A stretch of DNA of 64,000 nt from Chryseobacterium sp. (GTDB taxonomy: Bacteria; Bacteroidota; Bacteroidia; Flavobacteriales; Weeksellaceae). Shown here one piece after another: positions 24,270 to 31,127 of the stretch. The DNA lies in NCBI GenBank assembly GCA_031286615.1, contig JAITUA010000013.1, forward strand, positions 434,001 through 498,000. The letters are read 5' to 3'. How positions within the stretch are numbered: position 1 is the first letter of the stretch; the number at the start of each line of letters is the position of its first letter. The notes beneath the pieces were generated by a model. The model saw nothing but the letters and a program-made list of their open reading frames with translations, was not told the origin of the DNA and did no database searches. The translations under genes were made by a program, and so were the position numbers.

Positions 24270-26291
24270 ATGAATAATAAAGGATTCAACTGGTTCTTTC
24301 CAATTGCAATCATAGCTCTTTTGCTCTTCTTTGGCTCCAATTTCCTTGGAGGCGACAGCGCAAAATCTATTGATGAAGATGGTTTCTTTAGAGAAATGCA
24401 GGCGGGGAAAGTCCAGAATATAATTATATACAAAGACATAGAGAAAGCTGATGTTTTCCTAACAAAAGAAGCAAAATCGGCAATGGTTTCCAAAGCCGGA
24501 AAAGAAAATAACCCTCTTTCTGCCTTTGAAATGGCTCCTAAAGCAGATTTTTCTGTGAAATATGGAGACCTTCAACTTTTCCTTCAGAAATTTGAGCAGG
24601 TGAAAGCCAGCAATCCGGTTATTAAAACAACAAAAGATTACGGAACAGGAAAAAGTGCATTAATGGACATCTTAGTTCCTGCACTTGTTTGGATTTCGAT
24701 TCTGGGATTATTCTACTTCCTTCTTTTCAGAAAGATGGGCGGTGGCGGAGGCCCTGGCGGACAAATCTTCTCTATCGGTAAATCTAAAGCAAAGCTTTTT
24801 GACGAAAAAGAAAGAATCCAGGTGACATTTAAAGATGTTGCAGGATTGGAAGGAGCTAAAGAAGAAGTTCAGGAAGTAGTGGATTTCTTGAAAAACTCTG
24901 AAAAATATACAAAACTGGGAGGTAAAATTCCTAAGGGAGTGCTTTTAGTAGGTCCTCCGGGAACTGGTAAAACGTTATTGGCAAAAGCTGTTGCAGGTGA
25001 AGCTAAAGTTCCGTTCTTCTCACTTTCAGGTTCTGATTTCGTTGAAATGTTTGTTGGGGTAGGAGCTTCCAGAGTAAGAGATCTTTTTGCTCAGGCTAAA
25101 GCAAAATCTCCGGCGATCATCTTTATTGATGAGATTGACGCTATCGGACGTGCAAGAGGAAAAAATAACTTCTCTGGAGGAAATGACGAAAGAGAAAATA
25201 CATTGAACCAGCTTCTTACTGAAATGGATGGTTTCGGAACAGATACCAACGTTATTGTAATGGCAGCAACCAACAGAGCAGATATCCTTGATAAAGCTTT
25301 GATGAGAGCAGGACGTTTTGACCGTTCTATCTATGTGGATCTTCCGGAACTTCACGAAAGAAGACAGATCTTTGATGTTCACTTGAAAAAAATCAAGCTG
25401 GATGACAATGTAGACAGAGAATTTCTTGCAAAACAAACTCCAGGATTCAGTGGGGCGGATATTGCGAATGTTTGTAACGAAGCAGCGCTTATCGCAGCAA
25501 GAAATAATCATACTTCGGTAACAAAACAGGATTTCCTTGATGCTGTAGACAGAATCATTGGTGGTCTTGAAAAGAAAAATAAAGCAATCAAACCTTCCGA
25601 AAAAAGAAGGGTAGCTTACCACGAAGCGGGACACGCTACCATCTCCTGGTTGGTAGAACATGCATCTCCACTTTTAAAAGTAACGATCGTTCCTAGAGGA
25701 CGTTCATTGGGAGCAGCATGGTACCTTCCGGAAGAAAGGCAGCTTACCACTACTGAACAGATGTTGGATGAAATGTGTGCAACATTAGGAGGTAGAGCAG
25801 CAGAGCAGGTAATCTTCAATAATATTTCTACAGGAGCACTATCTGACCTTGAAACAGTAACGAAAAGAGCCCAGGCAATGGTAACGATCTACGGATTAAG
25901 CCCGAATATTGGTAATATTTCTTATTATGACAGTTCAGGCCAGTCTGAATACAATTTCGGAAAGCCATATTCTGAAGAAACCGCTACAAAAATTGATGCA
26001 GAGATCAAATCTATCATCGAAAATCAATATGACAGAGCAATAAGAATCCTTGCTGATAATAAAGATAAGCTTGATGCTTTAGCGAGTAAATTATTAGAAA
26101 AAGAAGTGATCTTCCGTGAAGATTTAGAAGAAATATTCGGAAAAAGAGCATGGGATCCTGAATTGACGGAGAAACCCGTTACCAATACTATTCCTGAAAA
26201 AGATCAGCCGATAGTAGTGGAAACACCTCAGATCAAAGATAAAGAAGAAGAAAGCGAAATACAGGCTCCAGAAAGCCCGACACAGCTTTAA
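24270..26291 (+). CDS. ftsH: ATP-dependent zinc metalloprotease FtsH
   Basis: This 673-residue membrane protease has two N-terminal transmembrane helices (about 6-22 and 131-152) around a periplasmic domain. The AAA module carries Walker A GPPGTGKT (about 228-235), Walker B IIFIDEID (about 283-290) and the SRH region. The M41 protease domain carries HEAGH at 451-455. The C-terminal tail is acidic and Pro/Glu-rich. FtsH removes misassembled membrane proteins and controls some soluble regulators. It follows rsfS by 21 bp and ends at a strong terminator. Confidence 0.96.
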   Translation: MNNKGFNWFFPIAIIALLLFFGSNFLGGDSAKSIDEDGFFREMQAGKVQNIIIYKDIEKADVFLTKEAKSAMVSKAGKENNPLSAFEMAPKADFSVKYGDLQLFLQKFEQVKASNPVIKTTKDYGTGKSALMDILVPALVWISILGLFYFLLFRKMGGGGGPGGQIFSIGKSKAKLFDEKERIQVTFKDVAGLEGAKEEVQEVVDFLKNSEKYTKLGGKIPKGVLLVGPPGTGKTLLAKAVAGEAKVPFFSLSGSDFVEMFVGVGASRVRDLFAQAKAKSPAIIFIDEIDAIGRARGKNNFSGGNDERENTLNQLLTEMDGFGTDTNVIVMAATNRADILDKALMRAGRFDRSIYVDLPELHERRQIFDVHLKKIKLDDNVDREFLAKQTPGFSGADIANVCNEAALIAARNNHTSVTKQDFLDAVDRIIGGLEKKNKAIKPSEKRRVAYHEAGHATISWLVEHASPLLKVTIVPRGRSLGAAWYLPEERQLTTTEQMLDEMCATLGGRAAEQVIFNNISTGALSDLETVTKRAQAMVTIYGLSPNIGNISYYDSSGQSEYNFGKPYSEETATKIDAEIKSIIENQYDRAIRILADNKDKLDALASKLLEKEVIFREDLEEIFGKRAWDPELTEKPVTNTIPEKDQPIVVETPQIKDKEEESEIQAPESPTQL

Positions 26292-26315
26292 GACTCTTAA
26301 AAAATAAACCTTACC

Positions 26316-26349
26316 AAAACCTGACAACTCCAAAATTGTCAGGTTTTTT
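26316..26349 (+). terminator. Terminator of the rsfS-ftsH operon
   Basis: The 12-bp arms AAAACCTGACAA and TTGTCAGGTTTT are followed by more T. Confidence 0.88.
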
Positions 26350-26366
26350 CATATTTAAAGAGATAT

Positions 26367-26400
26367 TTTGGACTCTATTGTAATTTATTTTCTATTTTTG
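26367..26400 (+). promoter_or_regulatory. Bacteroidota-type promoter for the LUD-cdsA-psd operon
   Basis: TTTG at 26367-26370 and TATTTTTG at 26393-26400 (22-base spacer) match the -33/-7 consensus. The predicted leader before the TTG start at 26428 is about 20 bases. Confidence 0.6.
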
Positions 26401-26427
26401 TATAAAGTTGACTAAAAATAGATTAAG

Positions 26428-27009
26428 TTGAATTTATTCAAGAGGATTGTAAGCAAACTTACCAACCAGCCTGAAGAAGAGGACAAACAGAGCCTGGAGA
26501 AGCTTGGGGATTCGCTGAAAAATGCGGATCTTGACTATAAGTTTGCGCAATTATTTACGCATTCGGGGGGATTTTTTAATTATTGTGCGGATGAAGCGGA
26601 GGCTCTACAAACTTTAAATCAAATTATCAAAATAGAAGGTATCCACAACCTTTTCTGTTGGGATAAAGAACTTCATAACTTTTTGAACGTTGTGAAAACT
26701 TCTTACACGTCAGAACTGCAGCCGTCTAATGACGCCGCATTCATCACTTGTGAATACCTGATTGCCTATGATGGCAGAATCATGCTTTCACACAATAATA
26801 TTCTTCATTATCATTCTTCAAGACTTCCCGATAGAATTATCATCATTGCCAATGTTTCTCAGATTGTGAACAACCTGAATGATGCCATGGGAAAAATAAA
26901 AAGAAACGGAAATATCAAGAACCTTACTTCCATCAGCGGAAGCCAGTCAAAAATGGACAGTTCTTCCAATTCCAATACAAAACTTTTTTTATTGCTGCTT
27001 GAAGATTAA
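26428..27009 (+). CDS. LUD domain (LutC/YkgG-like) protein
   Basis: This 193-residue protein matches the LUD fold. It has HSGGFFNYCADEAEALQTLNQIIK, DAAFITCEYLIAYDGRIMLS, RLPDRIIIIANVSQIVNNLNDAM and a Ser/Asn-rich tail ending TKLFLLLLED. LutC relatives act in lactate oxidation, but lone LUD proteins such as this have no proven role. The only reasonable start is TTG at 26428 (reading NLFKRIV); no in-frame ATG lies near the N-terminus, and the promoter at 26367 fits. cdsA follows by 24 bp, also with a TTG start. Confidence 0.82.
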   Translation: MNLFKRIVSKLTNQPEEEDKQSLEKLGDSLKNADLDYKFAQLFTHSGGFFNYCADEAEALQTLNQIIKIEGIHNLFCWDKELHNFLNVVKTSYTSELQPSNDAAFITCEYLIAYDGRIMLSHNNILHYHSSRLPDRIIIIANVSQIVNNLNDAMGKIKRNGNIKNLTSISGSQSKMDSSSNSNTKLFLLLLED

Positions 27010-27033
27010 GCAACCACTTCTAAATTTTAAATT

Positions 27034-27906
27034 TTGGATAAAAATCTCATTCAAAGAACCGTATCAGGTATAGTTTATGTAGCCGTCATTATTCTTTGTT
27101 CGACTCCGATGGGAGCGCAACTGTTGAACAGCATTGCCCCGGGCCTTATCAAACAACAGTATCTTTTTTATGGCTTAATGAGTCTGTTACTGATTGTGGG
27201 AACATGGGAGTGTGTTAAAATCATGAAGTTTGGAAACGGCTATGAAAAATGGATCGTATATCCATTGGTCATTTTTATATTCTATATTTTTTCCAAAAGA
27301 TATTTCAGCCACGATTTCTTTTTTGATTTCAGACTCAGTGAAATACTGGCGCTGACTCTAATTGGCATTGCTGTGGTTACTTTATTCAAATATCCCAACG
27401 AATTATACTTCGACAGCGGGAAACTTATTTTTACTGTTATTTACGTAGCGCTCCCATTCAGTTTTGCATTGGGGCTGCCAAAATTCTCGAGCTATAATGA
27501 TACGTTCTCACTGGAAGTTTTATTCTTGTTTATCCTCATCTGGAGTAGTGATACTTTTGCATATCTGGTAGGGAGGTTTTTTGGTAAACATAAAATGGCC
27601 CCTAAAATTTCCCCTAAAAAAACATGGGAAGGATATGCGGGAGGTGTAGTGTTAACATTGGTTTTATCTTACTTTATTGAACATTATCAGCCTGAACTGA
27701 GAGGAAACTGGATGGTTGTGGGATTTTTGGTTGCTGCTTTTGCTCCATTAGGGGATTTGGTAGAAAGCCAATTGAAAAGAAATTTCGGGGTGAAAGATAG
27801 TGGAAACATCATTCCAGGGCATGGAGGAGTTTTAGACAGACTGGATAGTTTTATTATCTGCGTTCCTGTCGTATATTTGTACTTTATTTTAGAAAAATTT
27901 ATTTAG
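27034..27906 (+). CDS. cdsA: Phosphatidate cytidylyltransferase
   Basis: This 290-residue inner-membrane enzyme makes CDP-diacylglycerol from CTP and phosphatidic acid, the precursor of all phospholipids. About eight hydrophobic helices are visible. The catalytic C-terminal signature reads SDTFAYLVGRFFGKHKMAPKISPKKTWEG, then GDLVESQLKRNFGVKDSGNIIPGHGGVLDRLDS. The start is TTG at 27034: an in-frame TAA lies 6 bases upstream, and the first ATG falls inside the first helix. It lies between the LUD gene and psd (4 bp), so it is part of a phospholipid operon. Confidence 0.93.
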   Translation: MDKNLIQRTVSGIVYVAVIILCSTPMGAQLLNSIAPGLIKQQYLFYGLMSLLLIVGTWECVKIMKFGNGYEKWIVYPLVIFIFYIFSKRYFSHDFFFDFRLSEILALTLIGIAVVTLFKYPNELYFDSGKLIFTVIYVALPFSFALGLPKFSSYNDTFSLEVLFLFILIWSSDTFAYLVGRFFGKHKMAPKISPKKTWEGYAGGVVLTLVLSYFIEHYQPELRGNWMVVGFLVAAFAPLGDLVESQLKRNFGVKDSGNIIPGHGGVLDRLDSFIICVPVVYLYFILEKFI

Positions 27907-27910
27907 TCTC

Positions 27911-28567
27911 ATGAAATTACATAGAGAATCAAAAGGAACAATTACCGTTGCGACCATACTTTTTATTATTTTGGGCGTTTTAGCAATTTATTTCCTTAAA
28001 ATATGGTCCCTGCTGATCATTATGCCTTTGTTGGTTATTTACAGTTTAGTTTTCTGGTTTTTCAGAGTTCCGGATCGTAATATCCTAGATCACAAAGAAA
28101 ACGTGATAGCTCCGGTGGATGGAAAAGTGGTAATGATCAAAGAAGTAGATGAAGATGAATTTATAAAAGGGAAGGCTATTCAGGTTTCTATTTTTATGTC
28201 ACCGCTGAATGTTCACATCTGTAGATATCCGGTTTCGGGTGAAGTGATTTACAAAAAGTACCATCCGGGAAAATATCTGGTAGCATGGCATGAAAAGTCT
28301 TCTACAGAAAATGAGAGAACCACTGTAGCCGTACAAACTTTAACCAATCATAAAGTAGTTTTCAGACAGATTGCCGGATATGTGGCAAGAAGGATCGTTT
28401 TCTACTGTAATGAAGGTGATAAGGCAAAAGCCGGGCATGAGTTCGGATTTATTAAATTCGGTTCCAGAATGGATGTATTCCTGCCTTTGGACACTGAAAT
28501 TATCTGTAAGATCGGAGATATTACAAAAGGAGGTTTGGATGTTATTGCCAAACTGAAAGAAAATTAA
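27911..28567 (+). CDS. psd: Phosphatidylserine decarboxylase family protein
   Basis: This 218-residue protein is of the short PSD class. A membrane hairpin (about 14-50) is followed by the enzyme domain with VIAPVDGKVVMI (65-76), FMSPLNVHICRYPVSG (95-110) and the self-cleavage site GFIKFGSRMDVFLP. Ser185 would become the pyruvoyl group. It decarboxylates phosphatidylserine to phosphatidylethanolamine, the main lipid of Bacteroidota. The 4-bp gap to cdsA indicates translational coupling, and a strong terminator closes the operon. Confidence 0.93.
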   Translation: MKLHRESKGTITVATILFIILGVLAIYFLKIWSLLIIMPLLVIYSLVFWFFRVPDRNILDHKENVIAPVDGKVVMIKEVDEDEFIKGKAIQVSIFMSPLNVHICRYPVSGEVIYKKYHPGKYLVAWHEKSSTENERTTVAVQTLTNHKVVFRQIAGYVARRIVFYCNEGDKAKAGHEFGFIKFGSRMDVFLPLDTEIICKIGDITKGGLDVIAKLKEN

Positions 28568-28590
28568 AATTCTTATCATATATAAACTGA

Positions 28591-28619
28591 AAAGAGAGCC
28601 TTCCCGGCTCTCTTTTTTA
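28591..28619 (+). terminator. Terminator of the cdsA-psd operon
   Basis: The 10-bp arms AAAGAGAGCC and GGCTCTCTTT around a TTCC loop are followed by T. Confidence 0.9.
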
Positions 28620-29000
28620 TTTAATGGATGAAGGGACTAATCTGCACATTTGAGTTTAACTACGCATGAGTAATATTGCGTATCATGGGAAGAATACCTT
28701 TTTGTTTGTATTTATAATTTTGCGTATTAAAAAATATACAAGCTATTTAAACTTTTTAAATGAGGTGAAAAAAACAGGCATTAATTTTTTATGAAAATGC
28801 TTTTTTATTTAATAATTTTAATGTTGGATTTTAGTAAATTGTAACTGAAAAACACAAATCATAATCTTTTATCGCTAAAAATTACAAACCTATATTTTGT
28901 TTTGTGAGTTTTTATTTAAAAGCTATTAATATTGGGAAATTTATGCTGTCAGTAGTACAAATGCCAACCTGAGCTTGTGAAAACATAAAAAAACTACAAG
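28620..29000. other. Long AT-rich intergenic region holding one repeat motif
   Basis: About 380 bases without a supported gene. It contains the first copy of the ACTACGYRTGAGTA motif near its left end and otherwise AT-rich sequence. No convincing TAnnTTTG element was found at a fixed distance from the gene at 29001. A 13-codon ATG frame at 28628 runs into the motif and is not considered a gene. Confidence 0.6.
28659..28682 (+). promoter_or_regulatory. ACTACG motif copy 1 with TACGC-N12-GCGTA inverted repeat
   Basis: The motif reads ACTACGCATGAGTA (28659-28672) and is followed by ATATTGCGTA, giving inverted arms TACGC (28661-28665) and GCGTA (28678-28682). A second copy at 31008 shares the motif, the following inverted arm and the preceding GAGTTT. 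This suggests a binding site for a dimeric regulator. Confidence 0.55.
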
Positions 29001-29993
29001 ATGATTTATAAGTTTTTCTTTAAGATGATTAATGATGAAACGGAGAAAACAGATGATGATTTTGACAGCAACTATCTGAATCTTATTAACCGTTATTTGC
29101 TTTTATTGTTTCTCATATTCCTGTTTTATTCCGTTTTTATTATTACTTTTTTCGGGGATATGCTGATCTCAACATTTCTTACGGTCATTACCTTTTTCTG
29201 GCTGTTTCTAATGGCTCTAAAAGGGAAGACAAAAAGGTTTAGAAGTGTCTTGAAAAGTTCTATCCTCTTTATATTTGTCTTACTGACTTTTATAGTAAGT
29301 TTCTTCAATATCTATACTTATAAAAATGCCGGAGTAGAGTATTTTTATTTTTGTCTCTTGTTTGCAGTTCCATTCTTTCTGAACTATAAAAAAGACGCTT
29401 TTGCCATCTTTTTCATTACATTCATGATCAGTATTAATTTTATTGTATGTCTGTATTTTGATTTTAACTTTCTTCCCAAAAGTCAATTTATAGAAGCCGG
29501 GGATTTTAAAACAATAAAGTTGCTGAATATTTTATTTTCCGTTGCCTCTTTTCTGATGGATATCGTTTTTATTACTCAGAAAGATGCACTGATCCATGGC
29601 TTGATTTCTGATAAAAAAGAGAAAGATTCTACCATTAAAGATCTGGTAAAAACAAACACGGAACTGATGAAACACCAGATGCTTATCAACCATCTTTCAG
29701 AAGAAAATATTGAGGAGATTTTAAGTCTGGCAGAAAGTAATTCGCCTATGTTTTTTGAAAAATTTCAGGTGTTTTTTCCTCATTTTATACCGGGTGTTTT
29801 AAAAATAAATCCTAACCTTATTCATTCCGAGCTGTATTTCTGTGCTTTGATGAAGCTTGATTTTGATACCAAAAAAATAGCTCAGTGTACTAATAATAGT
29901 ATTAGGGCTGTAGAAAGTAAAAAATACAGGATTAGAAAAAAACTGAATATATCCTCTGAGGTCAATATCAACAGCTTTTTGATTAAGATTTAA
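29001..29993 (+). CDS. Membrane-anchored regulator with C-terminal LuxR-type HTH
   Basis: This 330-residue protein has about six transmembrane helices (roughly 32-53, 54-71, 83-105, 113-128, 133-153 and 172-190). A short cytoplasmic coiled coil follows (about 205-235, KKEKDSTIKDLVKTNTELMKH), then a C-terminal helix-turn-helix (LKINPNLIHSELYFCALMKL, then TKKIAQCTNNSIRAVESKKYRIRKKL). This HTH resembles the LuxR/GerE-type domain seen at the end of many Bacteroidota TPR regulators. It would sense a membrane or extracellular signal and bind DNA directly from the membrane. The start could be the ATG at 29025. It is flanked on both sides by copies of the ACTACGYRTGAGTA motif, which makes that motif a candidate operator. 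Confidence 0.72.
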   Translation: MIYKFFFKMINDETEKTDDDFDSNYLNLINRYLLLLFLIFLFYSVFIITFFGDMLISTFLTVITFFWLFLMALKGKTKRFRSVLKSSILFIFVLLTFIVSFFNIYTYKNAGVEYFYFCLLFAVPFFLNYKKDAFAIFFITFMISINFIVCLYFDFNFLPKSQFIEAGDFKTIKLLNILFSVASFLMDIVFITQKDALIHGLISDKKEKDSTIKDLVKTNTELMKHQMLINHLSEENIEEILSLAESNSPMFFEKFQVFFPHFIPGVLKINPNLIHSELYFCALMKLDFDTKKIAQCTNNSIRAVESKKYRIRKKLNISSEVNINSFLIKI

Positions 29994-30012
29994 ACAAAAT
30001 TTTGATTTTTGT

Positions 30013-30034
30013 TACTCATACGTAGTGTTGAGTA
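30013..30034 (-). promoter_or_regulatory. ACTACG motif copy 2, inverted orientation
   Basis: The minus strand at 30013-30026 reads ACTACGTATGAGTA. On the plus strand the arms TACTCA (30013-30018) and TGAGTA (30029-30034) also form an inverted repeat with a 10-base spacer. It lies 57-78 bases before the ATG of the small HTH pair. Confidence 0.55.
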
Positions 30035-30090
30035 CCGGCAGGTGGTAATTTTTGTTTTCCTTGTCAATATTTTTACTTAAAAATATTGTG

Positions 30091-30504
30091 ATGAATATTA
30101 AGAACATTCATATTGGAAGCCTGATCAGGTCCAAGGTAGAAGAACATCAGATTTCAATAGAAAGAATCTCCGGATTTTTAGACAGAACGGAAGATGATGT
30201 AGAAATGATGTATCAGGCAAAGAGTATTGATACAGATATACTGATGAAATGGTGTAAGCTATTAAGATTTGATTTTTTTAGATTTTATACCGGCCATCTT
30301 ATTTTGTATGCTCCGCAGTCAAGAATAGATAATGAATTCAGAGAAAAGGGAAATACCATAGTTTTCAGGAAAAGTATTTATACCCAGGAGGTAAAGGATT
30401 TTATACTTGAAAAAATAGAAATGGGAGCAATGACAGCCAATGAAGTTGTTGAAAGATATAAGATTCCCAAAACAACTTTATACAAATGGATGAAAAAACT
30501 ATAA
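30091..30504 (+). CDS. Small HTH protein A of a two-gene module (often labelled transposase)
   Basis: This 137-residue protein has an N-terminal region like a degenerate Cro/C1 helix-turn-helix (IHIGSLIRSKVEEHQISIERISGFLDR) and a central WCKLLRFDFFRFYTGHLILYAP. A C-terminal helix-turn-helix reads TANEVVERYKIPKTTLYKWMKK. The ATG at 30091 is chosen over the TTG at 30052, which would overlap the upstream promoter zone. From memory, close relatives recur many times in Chryseobacterium genomes and are often annotated as transposase. No DDE catalytic domain is present here or next to it, so a DNA-binding regulatory protein is more likely. One base separates it from protein B. Confidence 0.72.
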   Translation: MNIKNIHIGSLIRSKVEEHQISIERISGFLDRTEDDVEMMYQAKSIDTDILMKWCKLLRFDFFRFYTGHLILYAPQSRIDNEFREKGNTIVFRKSIYTQEVKDFILEKIEMGAMTANEVVERYKIPKTTLYKWMKKL

Positions 30505-30505
30505 T

Positions 30506-30826
30506 ATGATACCTGACTATAAGCAGATCTATACCGATATTCTTAAGGAAAAGTTTCCGGAAAAACTAATAGATATAACGATCAGGCATAAGTTGGAAAG
30601 ATTAAACTTAGCGATTGATATTCTAAAGTTTAATCAATTGGTTTTTGGTGATCCGGAATATGCAGTTGAGTTCAAAAGTCAAAGACTTCGCTCTTATGAT
30701 GAAGAATCCATTTTGGAAATTCTAAGATATCAGAAAAAAAACGGACTTAGCAATTTTCAGCTTGGCAGTCATTTTAAAATAAGCAGAAATACCATTGCCA
30801 AATGGAAAACTGTTTTTAAAATATGA
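30506..30826 (+). CDS. Small HTH protein B of a two-gene module
   Basis: This 106-residue protein begins IPDYKQIYTDILKEKFPEK. A middle part (LNLAIDILKFNQLVFG) is followed by a basic RSYDEESILEILRYQKKNG, then a C-terminal helix-turn-helix LSNFQLGSHFKISRNTIAKWKTVFKI. It starts one base after the stop of protein A, so the two are translationally coupled and probably form a complex. No enzyme motif is seen. Related pairs occur in Chryseobacterium as far as I recall; their function is not established. The secreted-protein gene at 31128 follows after a 301-bp gap holding the third ACTACG motif. Confidence 0.72.
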   Translation: MIPDYKQIYTDILKEKFPEKLIDITIRHKLERLNLAIDILKFNQLVFGDPEYAVEFKSQRLRSYDEESILEILRYQKKNGLSNFQLGSHFKISRNTIAKWKTVFKI

Positions 30827-31007
30827 AATGACATAATATTGTAATTCATTGGGTTTAATTAAATTATTTTTTTGATAAATAAATAATAATGGTTTTTGTG
30901 TTTAATTGGTTGTAGTTTTTTGAATTTATTATTGAATGAAATGAAATAACTCAATTTTCTATCTGTATTTCCATGTAATCCTAATTTACTGTGGTTTTGT
31001 GAGTTTT

Positions 31008-31033
31008 ACTACGCGTGAGTAGTATTGCGTAGT
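31008..31033 (+). promoter_or_regulatory. ACTACG motif copy 3 with perfect 7-bp inverted repeat
   Basis: The motif ACTACGCGTGAGTA (31008-31021) forms, with the following bases, a perfect inverted repeat ACTACGC (31008-31014) / GCGTAGT (31027-31033) with a 12-base spacer. It ends 9 bases upstream of the predicted -33 element, where an activator would bind. Confidence 0.6.
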
Positions 31034-31042
31034 GAGAATTAA

Positions 31043-31071
31043 TTTGTAATTGTCTGAGGGTGATAATTTTG
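31043..31071 (+). promoter_or_regulatory. Bacteroidota-type promoter of the secreted-protein gene
   Basis: TTTG at 31043-31046 and TAATTTTG at 31064-31071 (17-base spacer) fit the -33/-7 consensus. About 50 bases of leader follow before the ATG at 31128. Confidence 0.6.
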
Positions 31072-31127
31072 TGACGGTTAAATGACTTAGTCAAAAATTT
31101 TAATCATTAAACAATTATAACTTTAAA

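Larger units (their letters stand above)
30827..31127. other. Intergenic region with motif copy 3 and a promoter
   Basis: 301 bases without a gene. The left two-thirds is very AT-rich and shows no structure. The right third holds the third ACTACG motif and a -33/-7 promoter leading into the gene at 31128. Confidence 0.6.

Noticed and set aside
25026-25661. 211-codon open frame antisense to ftsH
   Set aside because: ftsH is fully conserved on the plus strand, and the antisense product is Cys/Ser/Phe-rich with no recognisable domain.
28628-28669. 13-codon frame before and into ACTACG motif copy 1
   Set aside because: It is too short, shows no ribosome-binding context and ends by chance inside the motif. 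Copy 3 has no matching frame.
30052-30090. Longer start (TTG at 30052) for small HTH protein A
   Set aside because: It adds 13 hydrophobic residues not expected in a DNA-binding protein and lies next to the motif and probable promoter. The ATG at 30091 gives a cleaner N-terminus.
30091-30826. An insertion sequence encoded by the small HTH pair
   Set aside because: No catalytic domain or clear terminal inverted repeats were found around the two genes, so an IS call is not supported.
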